A stretch of 64,000 nucleotides of DNA, taken from NCBI GenBank assembly GCA_041392845.1, contig JAWKLG010000028.1:30133-94132 (forward strand), given 5' to 3'. Under the pieces are notes generated by a model. It searched no databases. It saw only the letters and a program-made list of their open reading frames with translations, and was not told where the DNA came from. Position numbers and translations under genes: made by a program. This stretch comes from JAGQWW01 sp041392845. Lineage in GTDB: Bacteria > Bacteroidota > Bacteroidia > Chitinophagales > Saprospiraceae. Each line of letters starts with the position of its first letter. Position 1 is the first letter of the stretch. This document shows, piece after piece, positions 9,190 through 18,145 of this stretch.

Positions 9190-10139
9190 CACATCGATTT
9201 ATGTCTTTCCCAATAATTTTGACCTTCGACTTCTTCGAGGAGGGTGATGTAATTCAAATAGCGGAGTTCGCTGACTTCTTCGGCTTCGAGGGCGGCTTTT
9301 ACGGCACAGCCGGGTTCACTTCTGTGGAGGCAGGAGCCACCAAATTTGCAATCTTCTGAACGTTGGAAAAACTCGCGGAAGTTGTGGGCAACGTCCATGG
9401 GTTCGAAGTGGTTGAATGAAAGTGTTTTGATGCCGGGAGTGTCGATGATGTTTCCGCCAAAAGGCAGTTGAAACATTTCGGCAAAGGTGGTGGTATGTTG
9501 TCCCTTTCCTGAGTAGCCGGATAGTTCGTGGGTGCGGAGAGACAAATCTGGTGCGATATTGTTGATGAGTGTAGATTTTCCTACGCCAGATTGTCCTGAA
9601 ACCAGAGTGGTTTTATCTTTTAAAAAGTCTTTCAATTCGTCCAGTCCTTGTCCTGAAGTAGAGGATACCAGCCAGGTTTTGTATCCGATAGGATCGTAAA
9701 TGCTATCAAGGTATTTGTAAACAGCCAGGTCTCCTTCTTCATAAAGGTCGGCCTTGTTGAATACAATGCTGGTGGGAATGTTGTAGGGTTCCGTCATCAA
9801 TAAAAATCGGTCGATGAAGCCTTGTTTAAGGTTGGGTTCACGTATGGTCATGATGACTATTGCATGATCAACATTGCTGGCAAGAAGATGTAAGTCGTGT
9901 TTTTTACGCGGGGATTGTCGAATGACATAATTTTCTCTGGGAAGAATCTCCTTGATGATTCCGGATTCTCCTCCAGACTCCTCCTCAAACATTACCTCAT
10001 CTCCCACGGCCACCGGATTGGTAGTTTTCAATCCTTCAATTCTGAACTTACCTATAATGCGGCAAGGCAAGATGCTTTTGTCTTCTCGTCTTACATCGTA
10101 CCAGCTACCGGTTGATTTCGTCACTAATCCTTTTTCCAA
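9189..10139 (-). CDS. rsgA: Ribosome small subunit-dependent GTPase A
   Basis: RsgA (YjeQ) matures the 30S ribosomal subunit. The protein has 316 residues, normal for the family. In order: an OB-fold region (residues 1-70), then a circularly permuted GTPase with NKAD (G4) before GQSGVGKS (G1, Lys188) and DTPG (G3). The C-terminal zinc motif follows: CKFGGSCLHRSEPGC. The start is a TTG; I see no ATG upstream in frame before it. The stop codon directly follows the inverted TTGGC heptads. Identification is firm. Confidence 0.95.
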   Translation of the reverse strand: MEKGLVTKSTGSWYDVRREDKSILPCRIIGKFRIEGLKTTNPVAVGDEVMFEEESGGESGIIKEILPRENYVIRQSPRKKHDLHLLASNVDHAIVIMTIREPNLKQGFIDRFLLMTEPYNIPTSIVFNKADLYEEGDLAVYKYLDSIYDPIGYKTWLVSSTSGQGLDELKDFLKDKTTLVSGQSGVGKSTLINNIAPDLSLRTHELSGYSGKGQHTTTFAEMFQLPFGGNIIDTPGIKTLSFNHFEPMDVAHNFREFFQRSEDCKFGGSCLHRSEPGCAVKAALEAEEVSELRYLNYITLLEEVEGQNYWERHKSM

Positions 10140-10436
10140 AATATCTTTTTTACAAAAATAGTTAAATCTGATTGGCAGGTAAATAACAAAGGTGAGATGT
10201 CTAAGGTTCCCTGTTGGGTTTTTATTTTTTAGACCATTATAATTGGAATTAAATTTTTTATTTAAATATTAATTCAAAATAAAAGGTGGCATTATGGTGA
10301 TGAAGTAAAATATAAAACAGTATTTTATTGTATTTACTTCCTTGTTTTTCTTAACTTCAAGCTGGATTTAATAATTCTGCCTTTTTTAAAGATAAATTTC
10401 TTCTTAGAGTTTAAGAAGTGGCTTAGAGAGCGATTG

Positions 10437-10478
10437 TACACCTGTAGTTTCAAGTAGATTGCAGGTGTATTTTTTTTG
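10437..10478 (+). terminator. Intrinsic terminator with no gene in front
   Basis: TACACCTG and CAGGTGTA form an 8-bp stem with a 17-base loop, followed by eight T. A second hairpin, CTTCTTA/TTAAGAAG, lies just upstream. No plus-strand gene precedes it, as rsgA runs the other way. Confidence 0.65.
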
Positions 10479-10585
10479 GCTGTTAGCCGTTGGCTATTGG
10501 CCATTGGCATTTGTAGGGGTTGGCTGCGCCAACCTGGAACGACGAGATGATTAATACTGTCCAGTAAATTCATTTAAACGGGTGA
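10477..10585 (+). repeat. TTGGC element (heptads plus core)
   Basis: Heptads at 10477-10510 are followed by TGTAGGGGTTGGCTGCGCC, AACCTGGAACGACG and a TGATTAATACTG..AGTAAATT..TTTAAACG tail. This matches the cores at 9065-9140 and, inverted, 3634-3783. Confidence 0.8.
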
Positions 10586-10710
10586 TTTTCAATATGCCAA
10601 AAGGCAGAATTTTCCCCTTCACCTCCGTTGCCTTCGACAGCCTCAGCCACCCGGTGGGCTGGATCCTTGACACTAGAAACTGGATGCTGGAAATGGAAAA
10701 AATCGAAATG

Positions 10711-10745
10711 CAAATTCGTCACTCGTAATTCGTCACTCGTCACTT
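10711..10745. repeat. Heptad array, AYTCGTN family
   Basis: Five 7-bp units of the form ATTCGTC, ACTCGTA, ATTCGTC, ACTCGTC. The same family is seen at 30140-30170, 30370-30425, 30630-30678, 39134-39162 and 44521-44560. Confidence 0.75.
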
Positions 10746-11030
10746 GGCAGGGGGAATCTTACTGGTCTGAAGACCTTCATGTACCTTGGTATTGGCTATT
10801 GGCCCTAGCCATGTCAATCTTGTAGCCAAGTAATACATATAAATATGACGACCTGGTAGGGTGAATATTAATTACCACGAACGGATACCGGACAAAAACA
10901 ATTACAGCATTGCACATTCATCAGGTATCCAGTGGAATATCCGATCATGCAAATGTTAATCTTATCGGAAAACAACTTTGAATTTTGGCTAAAACCAAAA
11001 AGGAAATTTTTGCAATTAAAGATCTACTCT

Positions 11031-11106
11031 GCTGGAGGGCTGGCGCGGCCCGCCGCTACAATATGCCAACAGCAAATGGCTAATAGCCAACGGCCAATGG
11101 CCAGAT
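11031..11106 (-). repeat. Diverged TTGGC element
   Basis: A GC-rich block (GGGCTGGCGCGGCCCGCCGC) stands where other copies have the palindrome, followed by GCCAACA, GCAAATG, GCTAATA, GCCAACG, GCCAATG heptads. It is the most diverged of the five copies. Confidence 0.65.
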
Positions 11107-11146
11107 CGCCACGAGCAGGAAGTACACTTGAACGATGGAATCATTG

Positions 11147-11197
11147 TCCGGGAGCCTTCGACAGGCTCAGACACCCGGTATGGTTGCTTCCAATTGG
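11147..11197. repeat. CTTCGACA interspersed repeat, third copy
   Basis: It shares CCTTCGACAGGCTCAG, CACCCGGTA and a TTGCTTCCAATTGG tail with the copy at 3482-3531. Confidence 0.65.
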
Positions 11198-11236
11198 TAA
11201 CCTTATCGCCAAAACTTCATCCTGCTTCCTGCTTAG

Positions 11237-11263
11237 GAGATTCCGGCTCAAGGCCGGAATGAC
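11237..11263. repeat. Short hairpin ATTCCGGC..GCCGGAAT
   Basis: ATTCCGGC, a four-base loop and GGCCGGAAT form a near-perfect hairpin with GAC on the right and GAG on the left. Words of this kind (GTCATTCCGG) occur as scattered repeats in many bacterial genomes. Confidence 0.6.
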
Positions 11264-11304
11264 GCTTACCTTTGGGGTCGATTTTCTTTTCACTCCTCGT
11301 TTTG

Positions 11305-11368
11305 CTACGGAGATTAGACCCTTTGGGTCTTGAAGCTCTTTAGGACCCGAAGGGTCCAATCTCCGTAG
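11305..11368. repeat. Long imperfect palindrome
   Basis: CTACGGAGATTAGACCCTTT on the left is mirrored by AGGGTCCAATCTCCGTAG on the right, with GGGTCT and AGGACCC inside. A smaller related word (CGACCCGTAGGGTCG) lies at about 11390-11404. Confidence 0.7.
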
Positions 11369-11512
11369 CCCGGAAACCCATTTGACCCACGACCCGTAGG
11401 GTCGAATATTTTTTACCAAGGCAGGTGTCTAATGAAAAGCAAATGATGGATTTCGTAATCATCAAGTATTAAGTAGATTATCTGAACTGTTTCAAGATGG
11501 CTGCAAGCTTTA

Positions 11513-11595
11513 ACATCCAAATCAAAAATCAAACACCAAAAATCAAAAATCTCTTCCCTTCAACTATTCAACCCTTCAATCCTTCAACTATTCCA
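11513..11595 (-). repeat. Heptad arrays ATCAAAA and TTCAAC, overlapping a stop codon
   Basis: ATCAAAA-type units (11513-11552) pass into TTCAACT/CTTCAAT units (11557-11595). The second part contains the stop codon (11568-11570) and the last eight codons of the minus-strand gene, which encode GIVEGLKG. Confidence 0.75.
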
Positions 11596-12980
11596 ATAAG
11601 CCAGTCTCTTTCCGCCAGTCTTTGGGTGGATTTTATTTTTTCAAGTAGCTTTTCTTTTTTTGAGGTTTCTCCGGGTTTGAGGTGGAGGAATTTTTCGAGG
11701 AAGGAAAGCAGGTTTTGATACATTTCTCTATGGTAGCCGAGGTCTTTTTTTCTTTGGAGGAAGACTTTGAAGCTCGCAATAAGGGAGTAAAGGGCTTCTG
11801 TTTCTCCTTTTTCAAAATAAATTTTCAAAAGAATTCGGCGGGAGTCGATATTGTATAAGGTGTCTTTTAGGATGACCTTGCTGAGGATTTCCTGAGCCTG
11901 GTCGAATTGTTCGGTCCGCAGGTAGTAATTGGCGAGATTGTACTGATAAGCATTCTCGCGATGTTGTGCTGGCAGAAATTTATGGTTGTTTTCTATAAAG
12001 TCTTTTACCCAGTCAAATTGCTGCAAGCCAAGGCCGATGTTGACGATATTGTTGAAGGTGAAAATTGGGAGTTCGTTTTGAATGTAAAGGACTTTATTGT
12101 CAAGGCCAAGTTTGTATAAATCAAATGCTTCTTTTAAAAAATGTTTTTCACCGGAATTGAGCCTTTTGATGCAAATGTTGATCAATAAAATCAGGATATC
12201 CCGAAGTTCTTCCGAATTGGTAATAGCAGTATTGCCCTGAAGCATATCCTTTAATGCACGAAAATGAGATTCATTGGCAGGTTCAGCTAGTGCCAGGTAA
12301 CTTTTATAATGGACTAGGACTGAAATCGGGAGTCTTTTTTCATTCTGTTCAACATAGCTAATTGCTTCTTTTAAAAAAGGGATGTCATATTCTTTTTTAG
12401 AAACAGCTTGGTGGCTAAGTGCAATCGACGCAGAAAGAAATAATTCCGCCAGGTAAAAATTGGTCAACTCCTGTGGGATGTTTTCGATGTTGAAGTCTGC
12501 GAATCTGCGATTTTGATGAGTAAATTGGTATTGTTCTGTTTCAATTTGAAATTGATGCAGGTGTTTGAAGCTGCTTTTTGCCGAGCTTTTAAGTTGTTGC
12601 TTTTCCGTTTTTTTTAATTCTTTTAAAAAGATTTTTTCCAGTCCTCTTTTTCTTAATTGTTTGAGCGTTTTCAGGTTGGTTTCGACCGCTTGCTCCTGAA
12701 ATTCCAATATTGAGAAATATTGGAGAATTTGTTCCTGGAGAAACGACATCAAATAGCGTAGCTTTTTGTCATCAAATTTTTCAAAAGGATAGACGACATC
12801 AAACAAGGCTGTTTTTTTTAAATTCGGATTGCTTTTGGCTAATTCTTCCGTTAAAAATTCAAAAGCAATCCATACATCCTCTCTTTGATTAAAGAATGGA
12901 GACTGAATAAATTTTTTCAAATTTCTGATATCCTGTTTGTCCAGGCTTTGAAGGGTTAAAATCAGATCACTATTTTTCAA
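11568..12980 (-). CDS. Conserved-looking helical protein of unknown function
   Basis: A 470-residue cytoplasmic protein with no signal peptide and no membrane segment. It is rich in Leu, Lys, Glu and Phe, and its regular helix pairs suggest an alpha-solenoid or TPR-like fold (for example NAYQYNLANYYLRTEQFDQA near residue 350). The N-terminus (MKNSDLILTLQSLDKQDIRN) with a following SPFFN motif looks like a defined domain. I do not recognise a named family. The start is a TTG, as no in-frame ATG precedes it. The C-terminal eight residues are encoded by a repeat array. Neighbours give no functional hint. Confidence 0.7.
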   Translation of the reverse strand: MKNSDLILTLQSLDKQDIRNLKKFIQSPFFNQREDVWIAFEFLTEELAKSNPNLKKTALFDVVYPFEKFDDKKLRYLMSFLQEQILQYFSILEFQEQAVETNLKTLKQLRKRGLEKIFLKELKKTEKQQLKSSAKSSFKHLHQFQIETEQYQFTHQNRRFADFNIENIPQELTNFYLAELFLSASIALSHQAVSKKEYDIPFLKEAISYVEQNEKRLPISVLVHYKSYLALAEPANESHFRALKDMLQGNTAITNSEELRDILILLINICIKRLNSGEKHFLKEAFDLYKLGLDNKVLYIQNELPIFTFNNIVNIGLGLQQFDWVKDFIENNHKFLPAQHRENAYQYNLANYYLRTEQFDQAQEILSKVILKDTLYNIDSRRILLKIYFEKGETEALYSLIASFKVFLQRKKDLGYHREMYQNLLSFLEKFLHLKPGETSKKEKLLEKIKSTQRLAERDWLIGIVEGLKG

Positions 12981-13172
12981 TGGGATTTATGTTTTAATTG
13001 ACAGTTTTGTCTATTTGTATTTTTATAATAAGCTGAATATCAATAATATAATAAAATCAAAGTAAAGTGTATTAGTAAGTTTTGATTGGCAAATTAGCTT
13101 TTTTGTATTGGAAAAACCATGAATTAGTTCTGATTTTTGAGCTATTGAAAATGATTGAGTTAATCTATGTGT

Positions 13173-13946
13173 ATGAAAAAGGCATTTTTAGCATTGTTGA
13201 TATGTTTGGGCACACTTGCAACTTATGTTTGCTCAACCACCATGCGGGCAAGCATCTGATGAACCACCGGGATGTGTATTGTGTGGGCCAATATATATAG
13301 GTTCTACAGGGCCTTATACTGCTGGAGCTCCGGGCCTACCTTTCCTTGTGGTAGTATAGAAAGGAATTTTGGTTTTCTGTTATTGCAGGCTTAGCACCCA
13401 TAGAGTGCAACAGTTTTGGCCTCAAATTGCCAGAATGGACAGGGTGTTCAACTTTTGATTTACGATCAAAATTTAAATCCTGTTTCCAGTTGTTTTTCGA
13501 GTGGAGGTAACAATACTCCTGGCCTTGTGCAGGCTGATAGCCTTGTTCCAGGAGAAATCTACCAGATAATGGTAGATGGATTTGCAGGGGATATTTGTGA
13601 TGTGACAATTACCATTATAGGAGGAGTAAGCACCGATCCACCAGATCCGCCAGGCGCCATTAATGCGGATACTCCAATTTCTCCACTCTGCCCAGGAGCT
13701 GTAGTTTGCTATGAAATTGATACAGTTAATAATGCCACCGATTACCACTGGGAAATCCCTGGCAATGCTGTGATTGTTAGTGGAGATAGTACAACAAGAA
13801 TTTGCTTGGAATTTACAAGTGCTGGAGGTGGAGTCATTTCAGTTACTCCATCAAATGCTTGTTATCCTGACTCCTTCCATTTCTCCGATTATCGTAGCGC
13901 CCATTCCACCAACCATAAAACCTCCTTATTTCTTTTGCCAAAATGA
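13173..13946 (+). pseudogene. Broken 5' part of a T9SS surface protein gene (five frameshifts)
   Basis: Read across frames this stretch encodes a signal peptide (MKKAFLALLICLGTLA), then FAQPPCGQASDEPPGC, a GPTFPCGSIERNF block, LASNCQNGQGVQLLIYD and an Ig/PKD-like domain with NATDYHWEIPGNA. Frame changes are needed near 13220, 13335, 13368, 13415 and 13875; two of the five fall in runs of four T. The longest single frame, 13416-13946, covers only the middle. After the last shift the frame joins the long open reading frame that continues to 16863. Either consensus errors or real decay; the reconstructed product would have about 1,230 residues. Confidence 0.7.
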
Positions 13947-16863
13947 TTTTCCTGTTACAATTGATGGTTTTGTATTTAATCAGCCAGGATCATATAATCA
14001 AACCCTTACAAGTGCCCTGGGCTGTGACAGCACTGTTCAATATTTAATTTTACCCAAGCCTCAGACCCCCGGCTTTTTAGATACCATGCTTTGTCCTGGC
14101 GTATGTTTGATGATTCAGGATTCTATTATTTGTAGTAGAGGTTCTTCACAATTGGTTCTTCCGGGTATAGCAGCAAATGGTTGTGATAGTATCATTAATG
14201 TAAACATAACCGATAGAACCGATTCCTGCCAATATGTTTTTGGCAGAATCGTAGACGATTACAATGGAAACTGTATTCAGGAAAATGGTGAACCCACCGT
14301 TCAGCAGGGAAGTTTATTTTTAATTGCATCTGATACCACCATTATTCCGATCGACTCCAACGGGAATTTTTATCTCGGTGGTTTAGGGCATGGTACCTAC
14401 ACCTTACATTACGATGCCGGCATACAGGGTTTTCAACCTTGTGATAATGACATCAACTTTACCCTGGATGCGAATTCCCAATTCTTTGAAAAGGATTTTT
14501 ACCTAACGGGTCCAGAAAGATGCTACGATCTTTCTGTTTTCCTTGGAATCAATTATCTGCAAAGGTGTACTACCAACAGGTATTTTGTAAGCTATTGTAA
14601 CAATGGAAACGCCACAGCGGGTGGTGCATACATAGACGTGGAGCTCGATCCATTTATGACTTATGTAGGTTCCAGCAGACCCTATGAATTTATCGATGGT
14701 CAGGTAATCCGCTTTGATTTGGGAAATGTAGGCCCTGATATTTGTGGCGGGTTTACCATCGATGTTGATTTGAACTGCGAGTTTACGCTTGATGGGATGA
14801 CCCATTGCTCTGAAGCTATCATTTATCCAAATCTTCCTTGTGTGCCTTCACCTGCCTGGTCGGGTGCCAGCCTCGATATTTTCGGAAAATGTGAAGGGGA
14901 TAGTGTAAAATTTGTAGTCCAAAACGTAGGAGAACAGGTCTCTCGACCCAATATCAACTACCTAATCATTGAAGATCAGGTTGTTTTAAAAGACACTGTT
15001 TTTGCCAGAACTACCAGTGGCCTCCAACCTGGAGAAAGAAGAGAAATTGCCTTTTTTGCCAATGGTAGTACCTATCGTATGGAATTAGAACAAGAACCTT
15101 TTCATCCTGGTAAACGAGAACCATTGGTGACCTATGTGGAAGGTTGTAAATCTGGAGGTGGTACCAATTTCTCAATCGGATATGTCGGATCTTATGGAGT
15201 TGGTTCTGATGATAAAACCCACGATGTAGAATGTAAAGTAACAGGTGACTTTCAATATGTAATCGATAAAAATTGTGTTCCGGCAGGATATGGACCAGAT
15301 CATTTGATCGCACCGAATGTCCAACTTGAATACAAAATTCATTTTCAGAATACTCAAAATGATTCTGTAAACAGGGTGGTGATTCGTGATACGCTTTCTG
15401 ATTTATTTGATTTTGCTTCTTTTACGCCGGGCGCATCCAGCCATGCTTACACTGTAAATTGGGTAGCCAGCAATGTGGTTGAATTTGTCTTTGACCCTAT
15501 TCAACTCCCTCCTGCAGCAACCAGTTTGATGAACTCCAGAGGTTTTGTCAATTTTAGAATAGACCAATTGGAAAACAACAAACAAGGTTCCACTATTTTA
15601 AATACAGCTTATGTCTCATTGGAGGAAGGACCCTATGAGATGACCAATATCTATTTTCATAATGTAGTTACCCAGGAAATTACCGGCTCAAAATCTGTAA
15701 ATCTGTGTGATGGTAATCTGTACAATGGTTTGGTGTTGACAACCGATACCTTTTTGATAGATACTTTCCGATATTATTTATATGATAGTATTGAAGTTAC
15801 GGAAGTGACCATAATTCCACTTGATTTTACTCAGATTCAAGATGGTATTTGTGAAGGTAGTAGTCTGGAATTTGGCGGAATAAATATTTCAGAGGCCGGG
15901 ACTTATTTTGACACACTTCAAAATAGGAATGGATGTGATAGCATAGTAGAATTAGAATTGATGCTTTTGCAAGGAAGTTCAGAAATGGTACACACGGAAA
16001 TTTGCAATGGTGATAACTATTCATGGGAAGGAATGAGTTTGGATGCTGCCGGAACTTATTCAGTTACTTATCCAAATAAGAATGGTTGCGATAGTACCCT
16101 TACTTTGATTCTGGACTTGATTTTGGAATCAGTTGAAAATATTGATACTGCAATCTGCAGAGGAGATTCTATTGAAATTGCAGGAGATTTTTACAGTCGG
16201 GAAGGTGATTTTACCATAGAACTTCAAACTGTGAATGGATGTGATAGCCTGATAAATCTTCATATAGAAAGATTGTCCAACTACCGGGAGACCATAGTAA
16301 CCGGAATCTGTGAAGGAGACTTTTATGTATTTGAACAAGATACGCTCACTGAGGCCGGTTCCTATGAATATACTTATCCCTACCAAAATGGCTGTGATAG
16401 TATCCTGGAACTGATGTTGACTGTGCATCCGATTTATGAAAGTCAGGTCGATACCATCCTTAAGAAGTACGAGAACTTTTTAGGTTTAGAAGTATTGAAT
16501 GATACTGCATTTACAAGGATTTATGAAAGTGTTTCTGGATGTGATAGTACGATTCACTATAACATTGTAGTAGACTTTTCGTCTGTCATCCAGCCAGCTT
16601 CTCCAGGTGAAGAAATTAAAATCATTCCCAATCCAAACGATGGATTATTTATAGTTGAACTTGAATTAAAAACACCTGATTATGTCGAATTTAAAATTCT
16701 GGACTGGAACGGAAAAGAAGTAGGGTACAAGAAAGTGAAGGATAAACTACAAGCAGGTAAAAATACCATTAAATTCAATGAGCCGGACTTGGTTCCGGGA
16801 GCCTATTTAATGGTTATCAAGGATAAACAAGGCGTCAGAGTGAGGCAGTTTTTGAAATATTAA
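13774..16863 (+). CDS. T9SS type A surface protein with DUF7619 and NGCDS repeats (main part)
   Basis: The intact main part of the gene begun at 13173; its first about 35 codons (up to the shift near 13875) are out of frame and probably not used. Seen in order: a region with ITDRTDSC..IVDDYNGNCIQENG like a prealbumin or SdrD-type module, a DUF11-like area, a DUF7619-type domain (from LEYKIHFQNTQNDSVNRVVI), five or six repeats of about 47 residues ending in NGCDSI or SGCDST, and a C-terminal T9SS type A sorting domain (IIPNPNDGLFIVEL to the end). Role: a secreted or cell-surface protein of unknown ligand. It stands alone, followed by a terminator. Confidence 0.85.
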   Translation: MLVEIVQQEFAWNLQVLEVESFQLLHQMLVILTPSISPIIVAPIPPTIKPPYFFCQNDFPVTIDGFVFNQPGSYNQTLTSALGCDSTVQYLILPKPQTPGFLDTMLCPGVCLMIQDSIICSRGSSQLVLPGIAANGCDSIINVNITDRTDSCQYVFGRIVDDYNGNCIQENGEPTVQQGSLFLIASDTTIIPIDSNGNFYLGGLGHGTYTLHYDAGIQGFQPCDNDINFTLDANSQFFEKDFYLTGPERCYDLSVFLGINYLQRCTTNRYFVSYCNNGNATAGGAYIDVELDPFMTYVGSSRPYEFIDGQVIRFDLGNVGPDICGGFTIDVDLNCEFTLDGMTHCSEAIIYPNLPCVPSPAWSGASLDIFGKCEGDSVKFVVQNVGEQVSRPNINYLIIEDQVVLKDTVFARTTSGLQPGERREIAFFANGSTYRMELEQEPFHPGKREPLVTYVEGCKSGGGTNFSIGYVGSYGVGSDDKTHDVECKVTGDFQYVIDKNCVPAGYGPDHLIAPNVQLEYKIHFQNTQNDSVNRVVIRDTLSDLFDFASFTPGASSHAYTVNWVASNVVEFVFDPIQLPPAATSLMNSRGFVNFRIDQLENNKQGSTILNTAYVSLEEGPYEMTNIYFHNVVTQEITGSKSVNLCDGNLYNGLVLTTDTFLIDTFRYYLYDSIEVTEVTIIPLDFTQIQDGICEGSSLEFGGINISEAGTYFDTLQNRNGCDSIVELELMLLQGSSEMVHTEICNGDNYSWEGMSLDAAGTYSVTYPNKNGCDSTLTLILDLILESVENIDTAICRGDSIEIAGDFYSREGDFTIELQTVNGCDSLINLHIERLSNYRETIVTGICEGDFYVFEQDTLTEAGSYEYTYPYQNGCDSILELMLTVHPIYESQVDTILKKYENFLGLEVLNDTAFTRIYESVSGCDSTIHYNIVVDFSSVIQPASPGEEIKIIPNPNDGLFIVELELKTPDYVEFKILDWNGKEVGYKKVKDKLQAGKNTIKFNEPDLVPGAYLMVIKDKQGVRVRQFLKY

Positions 16864-16875
16864 AACTGTTTTAGA

Positions 16876-16930
16876 AAAAGTGGAGCCCGGAGCTTTCAGT
16901 CTGCTATACCTGATGCTCCGGACCGCTTTT
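16876..16930 (+). terminator. Intrinsic terminator behind the surface protein gene
   Basis: GCCCGGAGC (16885-16893) pairs with GCTCCGGAC (16915-16923), followed by CGCTTTTATTTTTT. A-rich sequence on the left lets it work in both directions for the convergent lipoprotein gene. Confidence 0.65.
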
Positions 16931-16935
16931 ATTTT

Positions 16936-17271
16936 TTAATATTCCTGATTGTCCATCATCTTGGCGATTTCCGGACAGACTTTTTTCAAGGCTGCATTCA
17001 ATTTTGCATTGTCTTCTTCATTTACCTCTCCAATCTTAGCTTCTATTTCATCTGCACAAATCATGGACTGTTCCTGCAAGCGCTCGATTTCATTGATGAT
17101 GGCTTGCGTTTGAAGACTATCCTGAGCATTCAGATCTATGTTTTCAAGTCTTTTGCTCAATTCAAGTGTAGGTTGCATACAATCACAAAGCTCTGAAGCA
17201 AGACCTTCATAATCTTTTCCGGGAGTACAACCGACAAATACTATTGCAACTAATATGAGTATATTTTTCAT
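16936..17271 (-). CDS. Small lipoprotein of unknown function
   Basis: A 111-residue protein with a lipoprotein signal: MKNILILVAIVFVGC, with Cys15 as the lipidation site. The mature part is acidic and helical, with a CDCM motif and two more cysteines (SMICADE, KKVCPE). I do not recognise the family, although small Cys-containing lipoproteins of this kind are common in Saprospiria. It lies nine bases downstream of the DUF4412 gene on the same strand and is probably cotranscribed with it. Confidence 0.75.
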   Translation of the reverse strand: MKNILILVAIVFVGCTPGKDYEGLASELCDCMQPTLELSKRLENIDLNAQDSLQTQAIINEIERLQEQSMICADEIEAKIGEVNEEDNAKLNAALKKVCPEIAKMMDNQEY

Positions 17272-17280
17272 GTTTTATTT

Positions 17281-17970
17281 TTAGAATCCCTGCATTTCAC
17301 TCATATCCTTTAGGGCAAAACCTTCAGGGATTTCAAATTCGCTGTCTGCAATTTTCTTTTCCTTTATTTCTGTAGCTTCTAATGTAGCGTTGATTCCAAC
17401 CTGAGGAATGGTAAACTCTATTTTTAATGGAAGGGTGTTTTGTAATCCTTCATTGAAATAGGTTTGCATCATTTTAGCCATTTGGTCATTGAAATCGTAT
17501 TTCGGAGCTTTAAAGTCTGAAGTAGCCCAAATCACCTGGGTCATTTGCTGACCTTGTACATTCATTTTTGCAAGGTATTTTGTGCAAGTGTGGCCTAAGA
17601 TTTCAGCGGTTTCATCTGTTTTTGTAATCTTGGGCTGATCCATTCCTTCCATACTTTTCATGGAATCTTCTTCATCCATCATGTAAGCCGTTTTTTGAGC
17701 TTCTTGCAAAACAAAGGCTTTTTTGTTTTTATTATCTACAACAATTTTCCCTGCAGCTGCAGCCATCATACCACCAATGGTTTCTGTAATCATTCCTCTT
17801 TCGCTGTAGGTGATGTCCATTCTTTCGGGCATCATTGATTTTAGCATTTCAGCTTGCGCACCATCTAATTTATAAGCATAGGAGATGGTTCCTTTAAAGG
17901 TTTCCTGGGCAGTTGCGGCAATACTTAAACAAGCAAAAGCCAGCAACAAAATTTTGGTTAAATTCTTCAT
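17281..17970 (-). CDS. DUF4412-like periplasmic protein
   Basis: A 229-residue exported protein with signal peptide MKNLTKILLLAFACLSIAAT (cleavage near AQE). The mature part matches the DUF4412 pattern: an FKGTISYAYKL strand, a Met-rich IGGMMAAAAGKIVVD segment, TAEILGHTCTKYL and VIWATSDF. Function is unknown; the fold is probably a periplasmic beta-rich barrel. First gene of a likely two-gene unit with the small lipoprotein. Confidence 0.75.
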   Translation of the reverse strand: MKNLTKILLLAFACLSIAATAQETFKGTISYAYKLDGAQAEMLKSMMPERMDITYSERGMITETIGGMMAAAAGKIVVDNKNKKAFVLQEAQKTAYMMDEEDSMKSMEGMDQPKITKTDETAEILGHTCTKYLAKMNVQGQQMTQVIWATSDFKAPKYDFNDQMAKMMQTYFNEGLQNTLPLKIEFTIPQVGINATLEATEIKEKKIADSEFEIPEGFALKDMSEMQGF

Positions 17971-18093
17971 GAATAAGTTGTTTTCAATTTTTTATGAGTT
18001 CACAAAATATAATAATCTCAATGGATTTAATAAAAGGTAAAATGCAGATTCGACCAAATGGGTTCATTTTTATAAATTTTTAAAAAAAATATT

Positions 18094-18129
18094 AAAAAAG
18101 GGGAGACCATTGCTGATTTCCCCTTTTTT
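18094..18129 (-). terminator. Intrinsic terminator of the SprB-like gene
   Basis: On the minus strand AAAAAAGGGGA pairs with TCCCCTTTTTT across a 14-base loop, directly behind the stop codon at 18146. Confidence 0.75.
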
Positions 18130-18145
18130 ATATTTCATGTCAGGT

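Larger units (their letters stand above)
10140..11567. other. Gene-free patch of 1.4 kb rich in repeats and hairpins
   Basis: No open frame here looks like a protein: the candidates are short and run through repeats. From left to right it holds an AT-rich stretch, a hairpin (10400-10418) with an intrinsic terminator (10437-10478), a TTGGC element (10477-10585), a CTTCGACA repeat (10626-10657), TCGTNAN heptads (10711-10745), a diverged TTGGC element (11031-11106), a second CTTCGACA repeat, a GATTCCGGC hairpin, a long palindrome (11305-11368) and ATCAAAA heptads. Confidence 0.75.

Noticed and set aside
10334..10573. Open frame of 79 codons on the minus strand
   Set aside because: It runs through a terminator and TTGGC heptads; no signal, domain or regular start.
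10932..11333. Open frame of 133 codons on the plus strand
   Set aside because: It is built from a TTGGC element, a CTTCGACA repeat and a hairpin in sequence; low-complexity translation.
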